Part shown: positions 25,006 to 35,271 of the stretch, in pieces
Numbering within the stretch: position 1 is the first letter of the stretch
Layout: every line of letters starts with the position of its first letter
Assembly: GCF_019038435.1 (NCBI RefSeq)
Contig: NZ_JAGPOX010000032.1
Location: 1 to 64,000, forward strand
From: Nocardia alni
GTDB lineage: Bacteria > Actinomycetota > Actinomycetes > Mycobacteriales > Mycobacteriaceae
Length of the DNA: 64,000 nt
Direction of reading: 5' to 3'
Made by a program: the position numbers and the translations under genes
Notes under the pieces: model-generated
What the model was told of the DNA's origin: nothing
What the model saw: the letters and a program-made list of their open reading frames with translations, nothing else
Database searches by the model: none

Positions 25006-25526
25006 TTGCGAATGGTGCCCTCGGTCAGGTGGATGAGCTTCGACATCTCGGCGACGGTACGTCCGCTCTCGGCAAGTCGCAGCACCTCCAGTTCCCGGGG
25101 GCCGAGCGGACATTCGCCCGCGAACATGGCGTCGGCGGCCACCTGTGGGTCGAGGTACCGGCCGCCGGCGTGGACTTCGCGGATGACCCGGGCCAGTTGG
25201 CCCGCCGAGATGTCCTTGGTGACGAATCCTCGTGCGCCCGCCGCGACCGCACGTTTCAGATAGCCGGGTTTGCCGAAGCTGGTCAGCATGATGATGGAAA
25301 TGCCGGGTTCGGCGGCACATAACCGACGGGCGATCTCGATGCCGTCCGTCCCGGCCATATCGATGTCCAGGAGCGCGACGTCGCACCGGTGCGTGTTCGC
25401 CAACCCGACGACCTCGGAGGGGACCCCGGTCACCGAGACGACGTCGAGATCTTCCTCGAGGCCGATGAGTGTTGCCAGCGCATCCCGGATCAACTGCTCG
25501 TCGTCGGCGATCAGTATTCGAATCAC
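24921..25526 (-). CDS. NarL/DesR-type response regulator
   Basis: 201 residues. The receiver domain (1-118) has the acidic pair in ILIADDEQL, the phospho-acceptor Asp in VALLDIDMAGTDGIE, Thr/Ser switch in IIMLTSFGKPG and Lys in GFVTKDIS. The C-terminal LuxR-type helix-turn-helix is LGPRELEVLRLAESGRTVAE followed by LTEGTIRNYLSAAITKLG. It overlaps the kinase gene by 4 bp and forms a two-component pair with it. The adjacent ABC exporter genes upstream are the likely target, as in DesKR-like and bacitracin-type systems (inference). Confidence 0.93.
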   Translation of the reverse strand: MIRILIADDEQLIRDALATLIGLEEDLDVVSVTGVPSEVVGLANTHRCDVALLDIDMAGTDGIEIARRLCAAEPGISIIMLTSFGKPGYLKRAVAAGARGFVTKDISAGQLARVIREVHAGGRYLDPQVAADAMFAGECPLGPRELEVLRLAESGRTVAEMSKLIHLTEGTIRNYLSAAITKLGADNKLGAISIARNMGWL

Positions 25527-26629
25527 AGTTCCACCACGGTGCGGACCTGGAATCCGCCGTTCGCGGTATGGCCGAATTCCAATGTCCCGCCCGCCTCCGC
25601 GACCCGGCCGGCGAGCCCTGCCAGGCCGGTACCGGACACCGCGTCCGATGCCTTCGGCAGCGGCGCACCGTCGTTCATGACCGTCATCACCAGTGTGCCG
25701 CCATCTGCCGAGAAGGAGATATCACAGTTGCGGGCCGCGCTGTGGCGCAGGATATTGGTTCCCGCCTCCCGCACTACCCACCCCAGGGTATTGCACAGCT
25801 GCTCGGGTAGATCGGGGGGCGCATCGTCGACTCGGCATCGGACACCTGCCGCCTCCAGGACCGACACCATGCCGCTGACCTCGGTGGCCAGCGACAAGCT
25901 GCGTTGCTCGCGGGCCAGGCCGCGCACCTCACCGACCGATCGGCGGGTGAGCGCGAGAATGTCGTTGATCTCGGTCTCGGCCCGGTCCGGGTCGCGATGG
26001 ACCAGTTTGGCGGCTATCTCGCCTTTCAACGATATGGCCGAGAGGCTGTGGCCGAGCAGGTCGTGCAGGTCCCGCGCCATGCGGGCGCGTTCCTGAAGGG
26101 TGGCGACCTGGTCGAGTGCGATCCGATTGCGTTCGACGGTGTGTGCCAGCCGCACCGACAGGCCGATGGCATAGATGGCCGTCATGACGATCGCGATTCG
26201 AGCGACCAGATCCACGATGGTTCGAGGGTCCGCGGTGTGCCGAATGGCGTATATGGACAGGCCGACATCGATGACGACGATGCTCGCGGCGCGCGGTGTG
26301 GACAGCAGCAGGATGGCGGCGGCGCCGAACGTGGCGGGCAGCACGACCAGATCCGGGCCGAACCGCAGATAGAGGCCGAACGCGAGCAGGCCGCAGATGA
26401 CCAGTGGCCACGGCTTGCGCGGATCGCCGTCGGTCCGTGGACCCTGCCACACGATATGCGCGAGCAGGATGGCATACACCGCCAATAATGCGATTCCGGC
26501 CAGTGTCGAGCCGAGGTCGTGCCCGAGCCGCGCGGTGATGAGCGGCTGCGCGCTGAACCCGACGCAGGTGGTGACCAGGAGCAGATTGACGCTGCGGGCG
26601 GTGGTGCGAGTGGAGGCGTCCATATTCAT
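25523..26629 (-). CDS. DesK-type sensor histidine kinase
   Basis: 368 residues. About five to six N-terminal transmembrane helices with almost no extracytoplasmic domain (residues 12-165) suggest that it senses membrane state or interacts with the neighbouring transporter. The HisKA_3 dimerisation region contains ERARMARDLHDLLGHSLSAI with the phospho-acceptor His in DLHD. The ATPase domain has WVVREAGTNILRHS (N-box), MTVMNDG (G1) and GTGLAGLAGRV (G2). Paired with the response regulator by a 4-bp overlap. Lies 121 bp downstream of the ABC permease gene across a hairpin. Confidence 0.92.
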   Translation of the reverse strand: MNMDASTRTTARSVNLLLVTTCVGFSAQPLITARLGHDLGSTLAGIALLAVYAILLAHIVWQGPRTDGDPRKPWPLVICGLLAFGLYLRFGPDLVVLPATFGAAAILLLSTPRAASIVVIDVGLSIYAIRHTADPRTIVDLVARIAIVMTAIYAIGLSVRLAHTVERNRIALDQVATLQERARMARDLHDLLGHSLSAISLKGEIAAKLVHRDPDRAETEINDILALTRRSVGEVRGLAREQRSLSLATEVSGMVSVLEAAGVRCRVDDAPPDLPEQLCNTLGWVVREAGTNILRHSAARNCDISFSADGGTLVMTVMNDGAPLPKASDAVSGTGLAGLAGRVAEAGGTLEFGHTANGGFQVRTVVEL

Positions 26630-26689
26630 CCTTGTGGCGATGCGGATACGAGCCTAGAGGCAGGTCGGGACGTCGGCCGAATATGGCGG

Positions 26690-26715
26690 AGCGGCGGGAT
26701 GCGATACCCGCCGCT
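26690..26715 (-). terminator. Hairpin between ABC permease and kinase genes
   Basis: AGCGGCGGG and CCCGCCGCT form a perfect 9-bp stem with an 8-nt loop just downstream of the permease stop on the minus strand. There is no U-run, so termination may be partial or the structure may stabilise the upstream mRNA. Confidence 0.4.
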
Positions 26716-26750
26716 GTTCGTGTGCTCTGCCCGCCACCGGATTTCCGGGG

Positions 26751-27575
26751 CTATGCGGGCACTCGTCGCCGTAGACGGGTTTCCGGCCTGCGCGGATCCC
26801 ACCGAAAAAGCCGCCGGGCCAGCGTGATCCCGACGACGGTCCAGGCGATCATGATCCCGATCGGTCCCGCAGCCGCGGCCAGCAGATGCATTCCGCCGTC
26901 CGCCGTGCTGCCGGAGACGTAGTCCCGATTCAGGTAGGCGGTGCGGATGAGCTGAACCAACGGTTCCATCGGCAGGAATTCGGCGATGGTGGACAGCGGA
27001 CCGGGCAGGTGCTTCACGTCGGCGAAGATGCCCGAGGTGTAGATGAACACCACCATGATCGGGGTGACGATCCACATCGAGGTCTCTGCGCTGGGCAGGA
27101 TGCCCGCGAATCCGGTCGCCAGCGAGAAGAACATGACCAAGCCCAGCAGCATGGCGATGACCAGGAGCGGAACGTTGCGGGGCAGATCGTCGTGCATGCC
27201 GACGATGCCGGCCAGCATGACAACCAGCGCCACCGCGACCGTGGGAATCGCGGCACTCAGCCCTTCGCCGGTGAAGATCGCGCTGTCGGGCAGCGAGGTG
27301 GTGCGCAGCCGCTTGTAGATGAGGGCATCGCGGCGTGAGGTGATCGCGTTCACCAGGTTGTACACCGTGAAGAACAGCGTGAAGGCCAGGAAGCCGGTCA
27401 TGATGTACGTCGGCGCGGGCACTGCATCGATCGGCCGCGAGTGCTGCGCCTGCATCGGCATCGCGATACCGAGGCCCAGCGGCACCAGCGTGCCGCTCAA
27501 TGCGATACCGAGTCGTTTCCAGTACACCAGCTGGGAGAGCCTGAACTGGGCGGTTACGTAATTCAGCCAGGTCAT
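26751..27575 (-). CDS. ABC-2 type transporter permease
   Basis: 274 residues with six predicted helices: VYWKRLGIALSGTLVPLGLG, IMTGFLAFTLFFTVYNLVNA, GEGLSAAIPTVAVALVVMLAG, VPLLVIAMLLGLVMFFSLAT, MWIVTPIMVVFIYTSG and a final GIMIAWTVVGITLA. The loop YKRLRTTSLPDSAIFTGE is typical of DrrB-type permeases, which export drugs or lipids. ATG 27575 overlaps the ATPase stop by 4 bp and sets the start; the longer open frame upstream is antisense-free but out of family. Function with the ATPase below is export of an unknown compound. Confidence 0.88.
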   Translation of the reverse strand: MTWLNYVTAQFRLSQLVYWKRLGIALSGTLVPLGLGIAMPMQAQHSRPIDAVPAPTYIMTGFLAFTLFFTVYNLVNAITSRRDALIYKRLRTTSLPDSAIFTGEGLSAAIPTVAVALVVMLAGIVGMHDDLPRNVPLLVIAMLLGLVMFFSLATGFAGILPSAETSMWIVTPIMVVFIYTSGIFADVKHLPGPLSTIAEFLPMEPLVQLIRTAYLNRDYVSGSTADGGMHLLAAAAGPIGIMIAWTVVGITLARRLFRWDPRRPETRLRRRVPA

Positions 27576-28489
27576 CGGATTGCCCCCTTCTTGTCGGCAA
27601 TATCCAGGAACGCCTGCTCGAGGGTGCCCTCGTCGACCCGCAGTTCGATGAGTTCGAGGTTGCGCGAGGTCGCCCAGTTCAGCAGCAGTTGCAGAAGCTC
27701 CTGTGGCCGTGCGGTTTTGATGTTGATTCTGTCGTGGGAGGAGCGGAGTTCGGCGAAATCCGGAAGTGGGAATTCGTCGATGAACACGCCTGCGGGCAGT
27801 TTGAACGAGACAGTGCCCAGAGTCCGCGCGGTGATATCCGATACGGTGCCCTCTCGGACCACATAGCCGCCGTCGATGATGACGAATCGATCGGCGAGGT
27901 ATTCGGCCTCTTCCATGTAGTGGGTGGTCAAGAGGATGGACATGCCGTCCTTGGCCATCTGATCGAGCAGCTGCCATGACTGCCGCCGGGCTTCGGGGTC
28001 GAGGCCGGTGGTCGGCTCGTCGAGCAGCAGCAGCTCGGGGTTGCCGATCAGGCTGAGCGCCAAGTCGAGTCGGCGTCGTTCACCACCGGAGAGTCGGCTG
28101 ACCACGGTATTTCGTTGCCGCACCAGGTCTGTCAGCTCGAGCATCTCGTCCGTGCCGCGTGGATCGGGCGCGAACCGACGCCAAGCGTCGAGAGTCTGAG
28201 CGGGAGTGAGGGTCTGCAGGAAGCCCGCTTCTTGCAGCATCACACCGATCCGCGGCGCGATCCGGTTACGCTGAGTGTACGGATCTGCGCCCAGCACACG
28301 AACGGTGCCACTGGTCGGCCGGGCGAATCCGCTGACGATATCGAGCGTGGACGTTTTGCCCGCGCCATTCGTGCCCAGTAGGGCAACCGTTTCACCGCGG
28401 GCGACGTGCATCGACACATCGTGAATCGCGGTGTAGTCACCGTAATCTTTTCTCAGATTGCGGATGTCAATCGTGAGTTCCTCCGTCAT
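27572..28489 (-). CDS. ABC transporter ATP-binding protein (DrrA-like)
   Basis: 305 residues. Walker A is LLGTNGAGKTSTLD, the Q-loop lies in GVMLQEAGFLQ, the signature is SRLSGGERRRLDLALS, Walker B is ELLLLDEPTTGLDPE and the switch His is in ILLTTHYMEEAEYLADR. The C-terminal about 85 residues form the DrrA-type extension (VREGTVSDITARTLGTVSF). It powers the permease encoded next. ATG 28489. Together with the two-component system downstream and the MFS pump upstream it forms a same-strand exporter cluster. Confidence 0.93.
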   Translation of the reverse strand: MTEELTIDIRNLRKDYGDYTAIHDVSMHVARGETVALLGTNGAGKTSTLDIVSGFARPTSGTVRVLGADPYTQRNRIAPRIGVMLQEAGFLQTLTPAQTLDAWRRFAPDPRGTDEMLELTDLVRQRNTVVSRLSGGERRRLDLALSLIGNPELLLLDEPTTGLDPEARRQSWQLLDQMAKDGMSILLTTHYMEEAEYLADRFVIIDGGYVVREGTVSDITARTLGTVSFKLPAGVFIDEFPLPDFAELRSSHDRINIKTARPQELLQLLLNWATSRNLELIELRVDEGTLEQAFLDIADKKGAIR

Positions 28490-28593
28490 GAATAAGACGG
28501 TATCGGCCGAGAATCGTTGAGCAACAGTACGTTACGAGATGAGATCCGCAGGTGAATTCCATGTCCGCGATATGACAAATGTCATGGCCGGTA

Positions 28594-29904
28594 TCAGCCG
28601 CTTGTCGCCGGGCTGTCTTGCGGCTGTGGCGAATTGGCGGACCGTCTCCGCTGGGCGGCGAGCATGATCACGCCGCCGATCAGCATGCACACCGCACCGG
28701 TGGCAATGGCCGCCCCATAGGAGTTCGGCAAATGGCCCGATACCGCCGAGGTGTGGCCGATGAACAGGGACAGTAGCTGGGAGACGAACACGGTGCCGAC
28801 GGCCGAGGAGATCGCGGTGGCCGGGGAGGTGATGGCGGTGATTCGGCCCATGTAGCCGGCCGGTGTGGCTTCCTGGACGATCGGGCCCTGACACATCACG
28901 TAGATCGAGAAGACCAGGCCGCAGAGGAACATCATGACGAAGGCCACCGGAATCGAGTGCGACAGGCCGAAAAACAGGTATCCCACGCCCAGTCCGATCA
29001 GGGACAACACGTAGGCACGGTGCATGCCGACACGTTTGACCAGGCGGACTCCGACGATGGCTGATACCAGGTTCCCGGCAGGGAACATCATGGAAAGCAG
29101 GCCGTATCGCGACGGCGGGAGACCGAGAGTCTTCAGGCTGTACAGCCCGATGGCGGTGTTGTTGATGCCCAGTGATATCCCGTACAACACGATTCCGAAC
29201 AGGACCGCTCGAAGGGGCCCGCTGCCCCATGCCATGCGCAGTCCACCGGCGAAGTCGGACCAGAAGTGATCGGGAGCACCGCTGGACGGCACTGGCCTGT
29301 CTGCGACGAGATAGGTCATGGTGAGCGATAGCAGATAGGCGGCGATACATACTACGGCGGACAATGCCGGTCCGAGGATCGCGAAAATAATGGGGCCCAG
29401 GGTGGTAGCGACCATGGCAACACCGGTCAGCGCGAACATCGCACTGCTCGCCGCCTCGATCCGGCGGTCGGGAGGGATGATGACCTGCATCAGGGCGGCA
29501 CGTGCGGGGTTGAAGAACTGCGCCGCGACGTTGCTCAGCGTCAAAATAGCCAGCATTGTGCCGTATTGAGTGGTCGACGAGCTGCGTCCATATAAGAGGA
29601 TAGCCAGGAGAATCGCGAACAACAGCGCCCGGACCGCATCGCTAGATATCATTGTTCGGCGCGCACTCCATCGATCGACGAGTACGCCAGCAATCGGCGC
29701 CACGATAATTCGCGGCACCGCGGCGGACAGTACGATCAACGCAATGAATGTTGGTAGCTGGGAGCTGTGCGGGAATAGTTTCGTCGTCACCCAGACGATC
29801 GCCGTAGCGGAGAAAAGATACTCACCAAAGGAGGATCCGGCCTGCGCGAACCATAGAAGAAGAAAGTCCCGGCTGATAATTCTCCGGCTCCAACGCGAGG
29901 TCAT
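28594..29904 (-). CDS. MFS exporter (EntS/macrolide-efflux type)
   Basis: 436 residues, 12 transmembrane helices. Typical features are ISRDFLLLWFAQAGSSFGEYL, the motif-A-like loop APIAGVLVDRWSARRTM, NPARAALMQVIIPPDR and EATPAGYMGRITAITSPAT, which match the MFS_3 group of drug and siderophore exporters. ATG 29904 is used; an ATG seven codons upstream (29925) is equally possible and neither has a strong ribosome binding site. It is the first gene of the minus-strand exporter cluster, 104 bp upstream of the ABC ATPase. Confidence 0.88.
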   Translation of the reverse strand: MTSRWSRRIISRDFLLLWFAQAGSSFGEYLFSATAIVWVTTKLFPHSSQLPTFIALIVLSAAVPRIIVAPIAGVLVDRWSARRTMISSDAVRALLFAILLAILLYGRSSSTTQYGTMLAILTLSNVAAQFFNPARAALMQVIIPPDRRIEAASSAMFALTGVAMVATTLGPIIFAILGPALSAVVCIAAYLLSLTMTYLVADRPVPSSGAPDHFWSDFAGGLRMAWGSGPLRAVLFGIVLYGISLGINNTAIGLYSLKTLGLPPSRYGLLSMMFPAGNLVSAIVGVRLVKRVGMHRAYVLSLIGLGVGYLFFGLSHSIPVAFVMMFLCGLVFSIYVMCQGPIVQEATPAGYMGRITAITSPATAISSAVGTVFVSQLLSLFIGHTSAVSGHLPNSYGAAIATGAVCMLIGGVIMLAAQRRRSANSPQPQDSPATSG

Positions 29905-30040
29905 GAAAATCCGTTCTGTCTCCATTCGTCGAGAACGGCAGCTGCCTCGGTCCGAATGGGGGCACTCTCACCGAACTTGCCGGCAATCATAAGGCCCACT
30001 GCCGCCCCGTCGCTTCTGTCCGCGTAGTCGGCGGGGTATG

Positions 30041-30071
30041 AAAAAGGCCCGCTTCCTGATGGAAGCGGGCC
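30041..30071 (-). terminator. Intrinsic terminator of gltA
   Basis: GGCCCGCTTCC and GGAAGCGGGCC form a perfect 11-bp stem with a 4-nt loop, followed on the minus strand by TTTTT. It begins 35 bp after the gltA stop and is the clearest intrinsic terminator in the window. Confidence 0.92.
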
Positions 30072-30106
30072 TGTGCCAAGCGCTCTCAACGCCGGGCGAA
30101 ACGCAT

Positions 30107-31420
<1,314 letters not shown>

Positions 31421-31603
31421 GGAAGGATCCCTCTCAGGCTAGAACCGGCAGTGCATCGGGCACGGTCGGTGACCGATGCGCTCGCCATCAACGCTAGCCG
31501 CTGGTCGATAGCAACGATTCGTGAGGGTCTTGTTAACTACCTCTCGGTCACCTGCTGTCGAGATGATCTCGAGGCGGTATTCGTGGTAGTGGACCGAACG
31601 TGG

Positions 31604-32887
31604 TCAGCCGACCGGGGTTTCGGCATGTGCGCGGGCTACTCGGTATCGGATCAGGGCCGGGAAGACCAGCGCCGCGGCCACCATTCCGAGCACGACCAGT
31701 ACACCACCGCCGGCCGCCGCGACCGCGGTGCCCATCGCCGCGGCGGCGAAACCGTGGGCAACATCACCCAGTCGGGGCCCGCCCGCGACGACCACGATGT
31801 ACACGCCCTGCAGCCGCCCGCGCATCTCGTCCGTGGCCACTTGCTGCAGCATCGTCGTGCGCAGCGCCGCGGAGAACATGTCGACCGCGCCACCGAAGGC
31901 CAGGCACCCGATCGCGATCCAGAGTCCGGCCTCGCGCGAGAGCGAATGACCCGTGGCCCCGACGGCCACGCCGAATCCGATCATCGCCATGCCCCACAGC
32001 GCGATGCACACCACCACCGCCCGGCCCTGCCTGCGCACGTGGGTGAGCCAGCCCGAGAAGATGCCGCCGGCGACCGCGCCCGCCGACAGCGCGGCGAACA
32101 GCAGGCCCAGCGCGCGCCCGCCGGTGATCGGATCGCCGAACGTCACGTGCGCCAGTTCCGGGAACAGCGCGCGCGGCATGCCGAACACCATCGCGATGAT
32201 GTCGACCGCGAACGAGGCGAGCAGGATTCGCTGAGTGGCCAGATAGGCGAATCCGTCCGCGACCGCGCGTAATCCGGCCCGGCGGGTCTCGCCCGTCGGC
32301 GGCACCGACGGCAGTCGCCACACCGCCCACAGCGTCGCCAGCAGCGCGATCGAGTCGATCAGATACAGCGTCGACAGGCCGGTGACCGGGATCAGCGTGC
32401 CCGCAAGCACGGGGCCCGCGATCGCGCCGAACTGCATCACGGTCGCATTCAGCGAGTTGGCGGCGGGCAACAGGTGACCTGGCAGCAGACGCGGGTAGAT
32501 GGCGCTGCGGGTGGGCTGGTTCACCGCGAAGAACGCCTGCTGCACCGAGAACAGGCCCAGCACCAGCCACACGCTGTGCATCCCGGCCGCGGCCTGTGCC
32601 CAGAAGGCGACCGACGTCAGCCCGGTGCCGGCGGTGGTCACCAGCAGCAGCTTGCGCCGGTCCATCACATCGGCCAGCGCACCGCCCCACAGCCCGAACA
32701 CGATCAGCGGTACGAGCCCGAACAGCCCGGCCAACCCGACATATCCCGAGCTGTGGGTGATCTGGAAGATCTGCTGCGGTACCGCGACAACCGTGAGCTG
32801 GGCGCCGATCACGGTGACGACGTTGGTGGTCCACAGGCGGCGGAACTCCACTGTGCGCAGCGGGGTGATGTCGGCGAGCAGTTTCAC
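31604..32887 (-). CDS. MFS transporter (enterobactin-exporter-like)
   Basis: 427 residues, 12 helices, MFS_3-type: TPLRTVEFRRLWTTNVVTVIG, VFGLWGGALADVMDRRKLLL (motif A), FFAVNQPTRSAIYPRLLP and VATDEMRGRLQGVYIVVVAGG. Substrate unknown; the closest functional types export siderophores or drugs. GTG 32887 (V-K-L-L-A-D) is preferred to an open frame starting 23 codons upstream because family members begin with this sequence. A perfect TTCAC-TGA-GTGAA dyad lies over this start codon, suggesting a repressor site. It diverges from nothing: pdxH upstream is on the same strand, 157 bp away. Confidence 0.87.
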   Translation of the reverse strand: MKLLADITPLRTVEFRRLWTTNVVTVIGAQLTVVAVPQQIFQITHSSGYVGLAGLFGLVPLIVFGLWGGALADVMDRRKLLLVTTAGTGLTSVAFWAQAAAGMHSVWLVLGLFSVQQAFFAVNQPTRSAIYPRLLPGHLLPAANSLNATVMQFGAIAGPVLAGTLIPVTGLSTLYLIDSIALLATLWAVWRLPSVPPTGETRRAGLRAVADGFAYLATQRILLASFAVDIIAMVFGMPRALFPELAHVTFGDPITGGRALGLLFAALSAGAVAGGIFSGWLTHVRRQGRAVVVCIALWGMAMIGFGVAVGATGHSLSREAGLWIAIGCLAFGGAVDMFSAALRTTMLQQVATDEMRGRLQGVYIVVVAGGPRLGDVAHGFAAAAMGTAVAAAGGGVLVVLGMVAAALVFPALIRYRVARAHAETPVG

Positions 32888-32895
32888 TGAGTGAA
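32883..32895. promoter_or_regulatory. Dyad over the MFS start codon
   Basis: TTCAC-TGA-GTGAA is a perfect 5-bp-arm inverted repeat that includes the GTG start of the MFS gene. Such dyads next to efflux genes are often TetR or MarR operators. No regulator gene is adjacent. Confidence 0.3.
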
Positions 32896-33044
32896 CATTA
32901 ACGGTTTCGATAGGGAGAGGCTCCCCTGATTTTGGTGAGTCATCCCATGATTGCAACTTGCCGGGTTGCGTGGCCGGACTGTGTACGACGAGGCCGCGGC
33001 CCGGGTCTGGACTGACGGAACGGGGGCACGAAGCGGGGCCAAGG

Positions 33045-33806
33045 TTACGGCTGGAGGCGCTCGACCTTCATGGCCGACACATTCGGGTTCCCCGCGTCCA
33101 GCGCGACCCGGATCCGGTTGTGCAGCCGGCTGCGCCGACCCTGCCAGAACTCGACCGTCTCCGGCCGCAGCTGGTATCCGCCCCAGTTCGCGGGCACCGG
33201 CAGCTGCTCCACGTCGGCGAACCTCGCGGTCGTGTCGTCCAGTGCCCTGTCCAGCTCGGCGCGCGAAGCGATCGGCCGCGACTGCTGCGAGGCCCAGGCT
33301 CCGATCTGGGAGGTGCGCGGCCGCGAACGCCAGTACACCGCGGTGATCTCCGGCTCGACCTGGCGCACCGGGCCGCGCAGCGTCACCTGCCGTTCCAGTG
33401 CCGGCCAGGCGAAGGTGATCGAGGCATACGGGACCGCGGCGAGCTGCTCGCCCTTGGCCGAGTCGTAGTTTGTGTAAAAAGTCACACCGGTGCTGGACAG
33501 GCCCTTGCACAACACCGTGCGCGAGGCGGGTCGCGGCCCGGCGTCGCTCATCTCCACCGTCGCCAGCGTCATCGCGTTCGGCTCGGCGATGCCCGCGCGC
33601 GTGGCCTGTTCGATCCAGTTGCGCAGCAACGGTTCCCATCCGTCGGCCAACCAGGACTCGTCCAGATCCGGATCGCCGCCGTATTCGGCGCGCATGGCGG
33701 CGATATCCAGTTCCGCGCGCATCGCCCGATCCACCTCCACGTGTGTCGGGATCGCGGTACCCGATTCCCGCTCCGGCAAACCTGGTGAGGTCACGTCGTC
33801 GCCCAT
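33045..33806 (-). CDS. pdxH: Pyridoxamine 5'-phosphate oxidase
   Basis: 253 residues. Oxidises pyridoxine or pyridoxamine 5'-phosphate to pyridoxal 5'-phosphate using FMN and oxygen. Family landmarks are EPNAMTLATVEMSDAGPRPASRTVLCKGL, split by FMN contacts, then GVTFYTNYDSAKGEQL, ITFAWPALERQVTLRGPVRQ, the SYW-like EITAVYWRSRPRTSQIGAWASQQS and the C-terminal VEFWQGRRSRLHNRIR, which binds substrate phosphate. About 35 extra N-terminal residues precede the core. ATG 33806. It diverges from citA across 155 bp. Its product serves SerC, encoded 3 kb away, though no shared regulation is visible. Confidence 0.93.
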   Translation of the reverse strand: MGDDVTSPGLPERESGTAIPTHVEVDRAMRAELDIAAMRAEYGGDPDLDESWLADGWEPLLRNWIEQATRAGIAEPNAMTLATVEMSDAGPRPASRTVLCKGLSSTGVTFYTNYDSAKGEQLAAVPYASITFAWPALERQVTLRGPVRQVEPEITAVYWRSRPRTSQIGAWASQQSRPIASRAELDRALDDTTARFADVEQLPVPANWGGYQLRPETVEFWQGRRSRLHNRIRVALDAGNPNVSAMKVERLQP

Positions 33807-33961
33807 GGGCCAGACGTTACTCCGCGGTAGCGCGAGGACTAAGGTTCATATCGATCGACGCGCTCGGTCATTCGCCGGGCACACCCGCCACTACCAGCGC
33901 GTTGTATCGAGTAGTGGCCGCCCACCAGTTCGTGCGGCCCGATCGCAAGGAGAGTCACCGC

Positions 33962-35107
33962 ATGACAACCAGCGCCGCGGCACCCGCAAACCCCGCAATA
34001 CCCCCGGATTTCGTCAGCGGCCTGGAAGGCGTAGTGGCCTTCACCAGCGAGATCGCCGAGCCCGACAAGAACGGCGGCTCGCTGCGCTATCGCGGTGTCG
34101 ACATCGAGGATCTGGTCGCCAACCGGGTGACCTTCGGCGATGTGTGGGCACTGCTGGTCGACGGCGAGTTCGGGCACGGCCTGCCCCCGGCCGAGCCGTT
34201 CCCGCTGCCGGTGCACACCGGCGACGTCCGGGTCGACGTGCAGGCCGGTCTGGCCATGCTGGCGCCGATCTGGGGCTACAAGCCGCTGCTGGACATCGAT
34301 GACGCGACCGCCCGCGATAATCTGGCCCGCGCCTCGGTGATGGCGCTGTCCTACGTCGCGCAGTCCGCGCGCGGTATCTATGTCCCGGCCGTGCCGCAGA
34401 AGAAGATCGACGGCTGCGCCACCGTCACCGAGCGCTTCATGACCCGGTGGAAGGGCGATCCGGATCCGCGGCACATCGAGGCCATCGACGCGTACTGGGT
34501 GTCCGCCGCCGAGCACGGTATGAACGCCTCCACCTTCACCGCCCGCGTCATCGCCTCCACCGGCGCGGATGTGGCCGCCGCGCTGTCCGGCGCGATCGGC
34601 GCGATGTCCGGCCCGCTGCACGGCGGCGCACCGGCCCGCGTGCTGCCGATGATCGAGGAGGTCGAGCGAAGCGGCGACGCGCGCGCCCTGGTCAAGGGCA
34701 TCCTGGACCGTAAAGAAAAGCTGATGGGCTTCGGCCACCGGGTGTATCGGGCGCAGGATCCGCGCGCCGGGGTGCTGCGTGCCACCGCCAAACGTCTCGG
34801 CGCCCCGCGCTACGAGGTCGCCGCGGCGCTGGAGCAGGCCGCCCTGGCCGAGCTGCGCGAGCGTCGTCCCGATCGCGCCATCGAGACCAACGTCGAGTTC
34901 TGGGCCGCGGTCATCCTGGACTTCGCCGAGGTCCCGGCGCATATGATGCCCGCGATGTTCACCTGCGGCCGTACCGCCGGCTGGTGTGCTCACATCCTGG
35001 AGCAGAAGCGCCTGGGCAAGCTGGTCCGTCCGGCCGCCATTTACACCGGGCCGGGTCCGCGTCGTCCGGAAGATGTCACCGGCTGGGCGAGCATCGCCGG
35101 TAAGTAG
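33962..35107 (+). CDS. citA: Citrate synthase 2 (CitA-like)
   Basis: 381 residues, shorter type than gltA. Opening VSGLEGVVAFTSEIAEPD and SLRYRGVDIEDLVANRVTFGD are typical of the actinobacterial CitA group. Catalytic regions are HGMNASTFTARVIASTGAD, AIGAMSGPLHGGAPARVLP and KLMGFGHRVYRAQDPRAG; the C-terminus has AVILDFAEVPAHMMPAMFTCGR. It may act as a citrate or 2-methylcitrate synthase; sequence alone does not settle which. ATG 33962 has AAGGAGA eight bases upstream. It duplicates the function of gltA 3 kb away, as Rv0889c does in M. tuberculosis. Confidence 0.92.
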   Translation: MTTSAAAPANPAIPPDFVSGLEGVVAFTSEIAEPDKNGGSLRYRGVDIEDLVANRVTFGDVWALLVDGEFGHGLPPAEPFPLPVHTGDVRVDVQAGLAMLAPIWGYKPLLDIDDATARDNLARASVMALSYVAQSARGIYVPAVPQKKIDGCATVTERFMTRWKGDPDPRHIEAIDAYWVSAAEHGMNASTFTARVIASTGADVAAALSGAIGAMSGPLHGGAPARVLPMIEEVERSGDARALVKGILDRKEKLMGFGHRVYRAQDPRAGVLRATAKRLGAPRYEVAAALEQAALAELRERRPDRAIETNVEFWAAVILDFAEVPAHMMPAMFTCGRTAGWCAHILEQKRLGKLVRPAAIYTGPGPRRPEDVTGWASIAGK

Positions 35108-35271
35108 CTTCGGCGCACCGACCCTGTCGCCCCGGTGCGTGTGCGCTGTCATCCCAGGTGACCTGTGCATCCCCATGCGGCTTGTGTCTCGACAGCGGCG
35201 CAGATGTGACGATTGTCTGGAAATCGCTTACGCCGCTGGGCGTGGCGGTCGGATTCCGTTAGCATCCGAGC

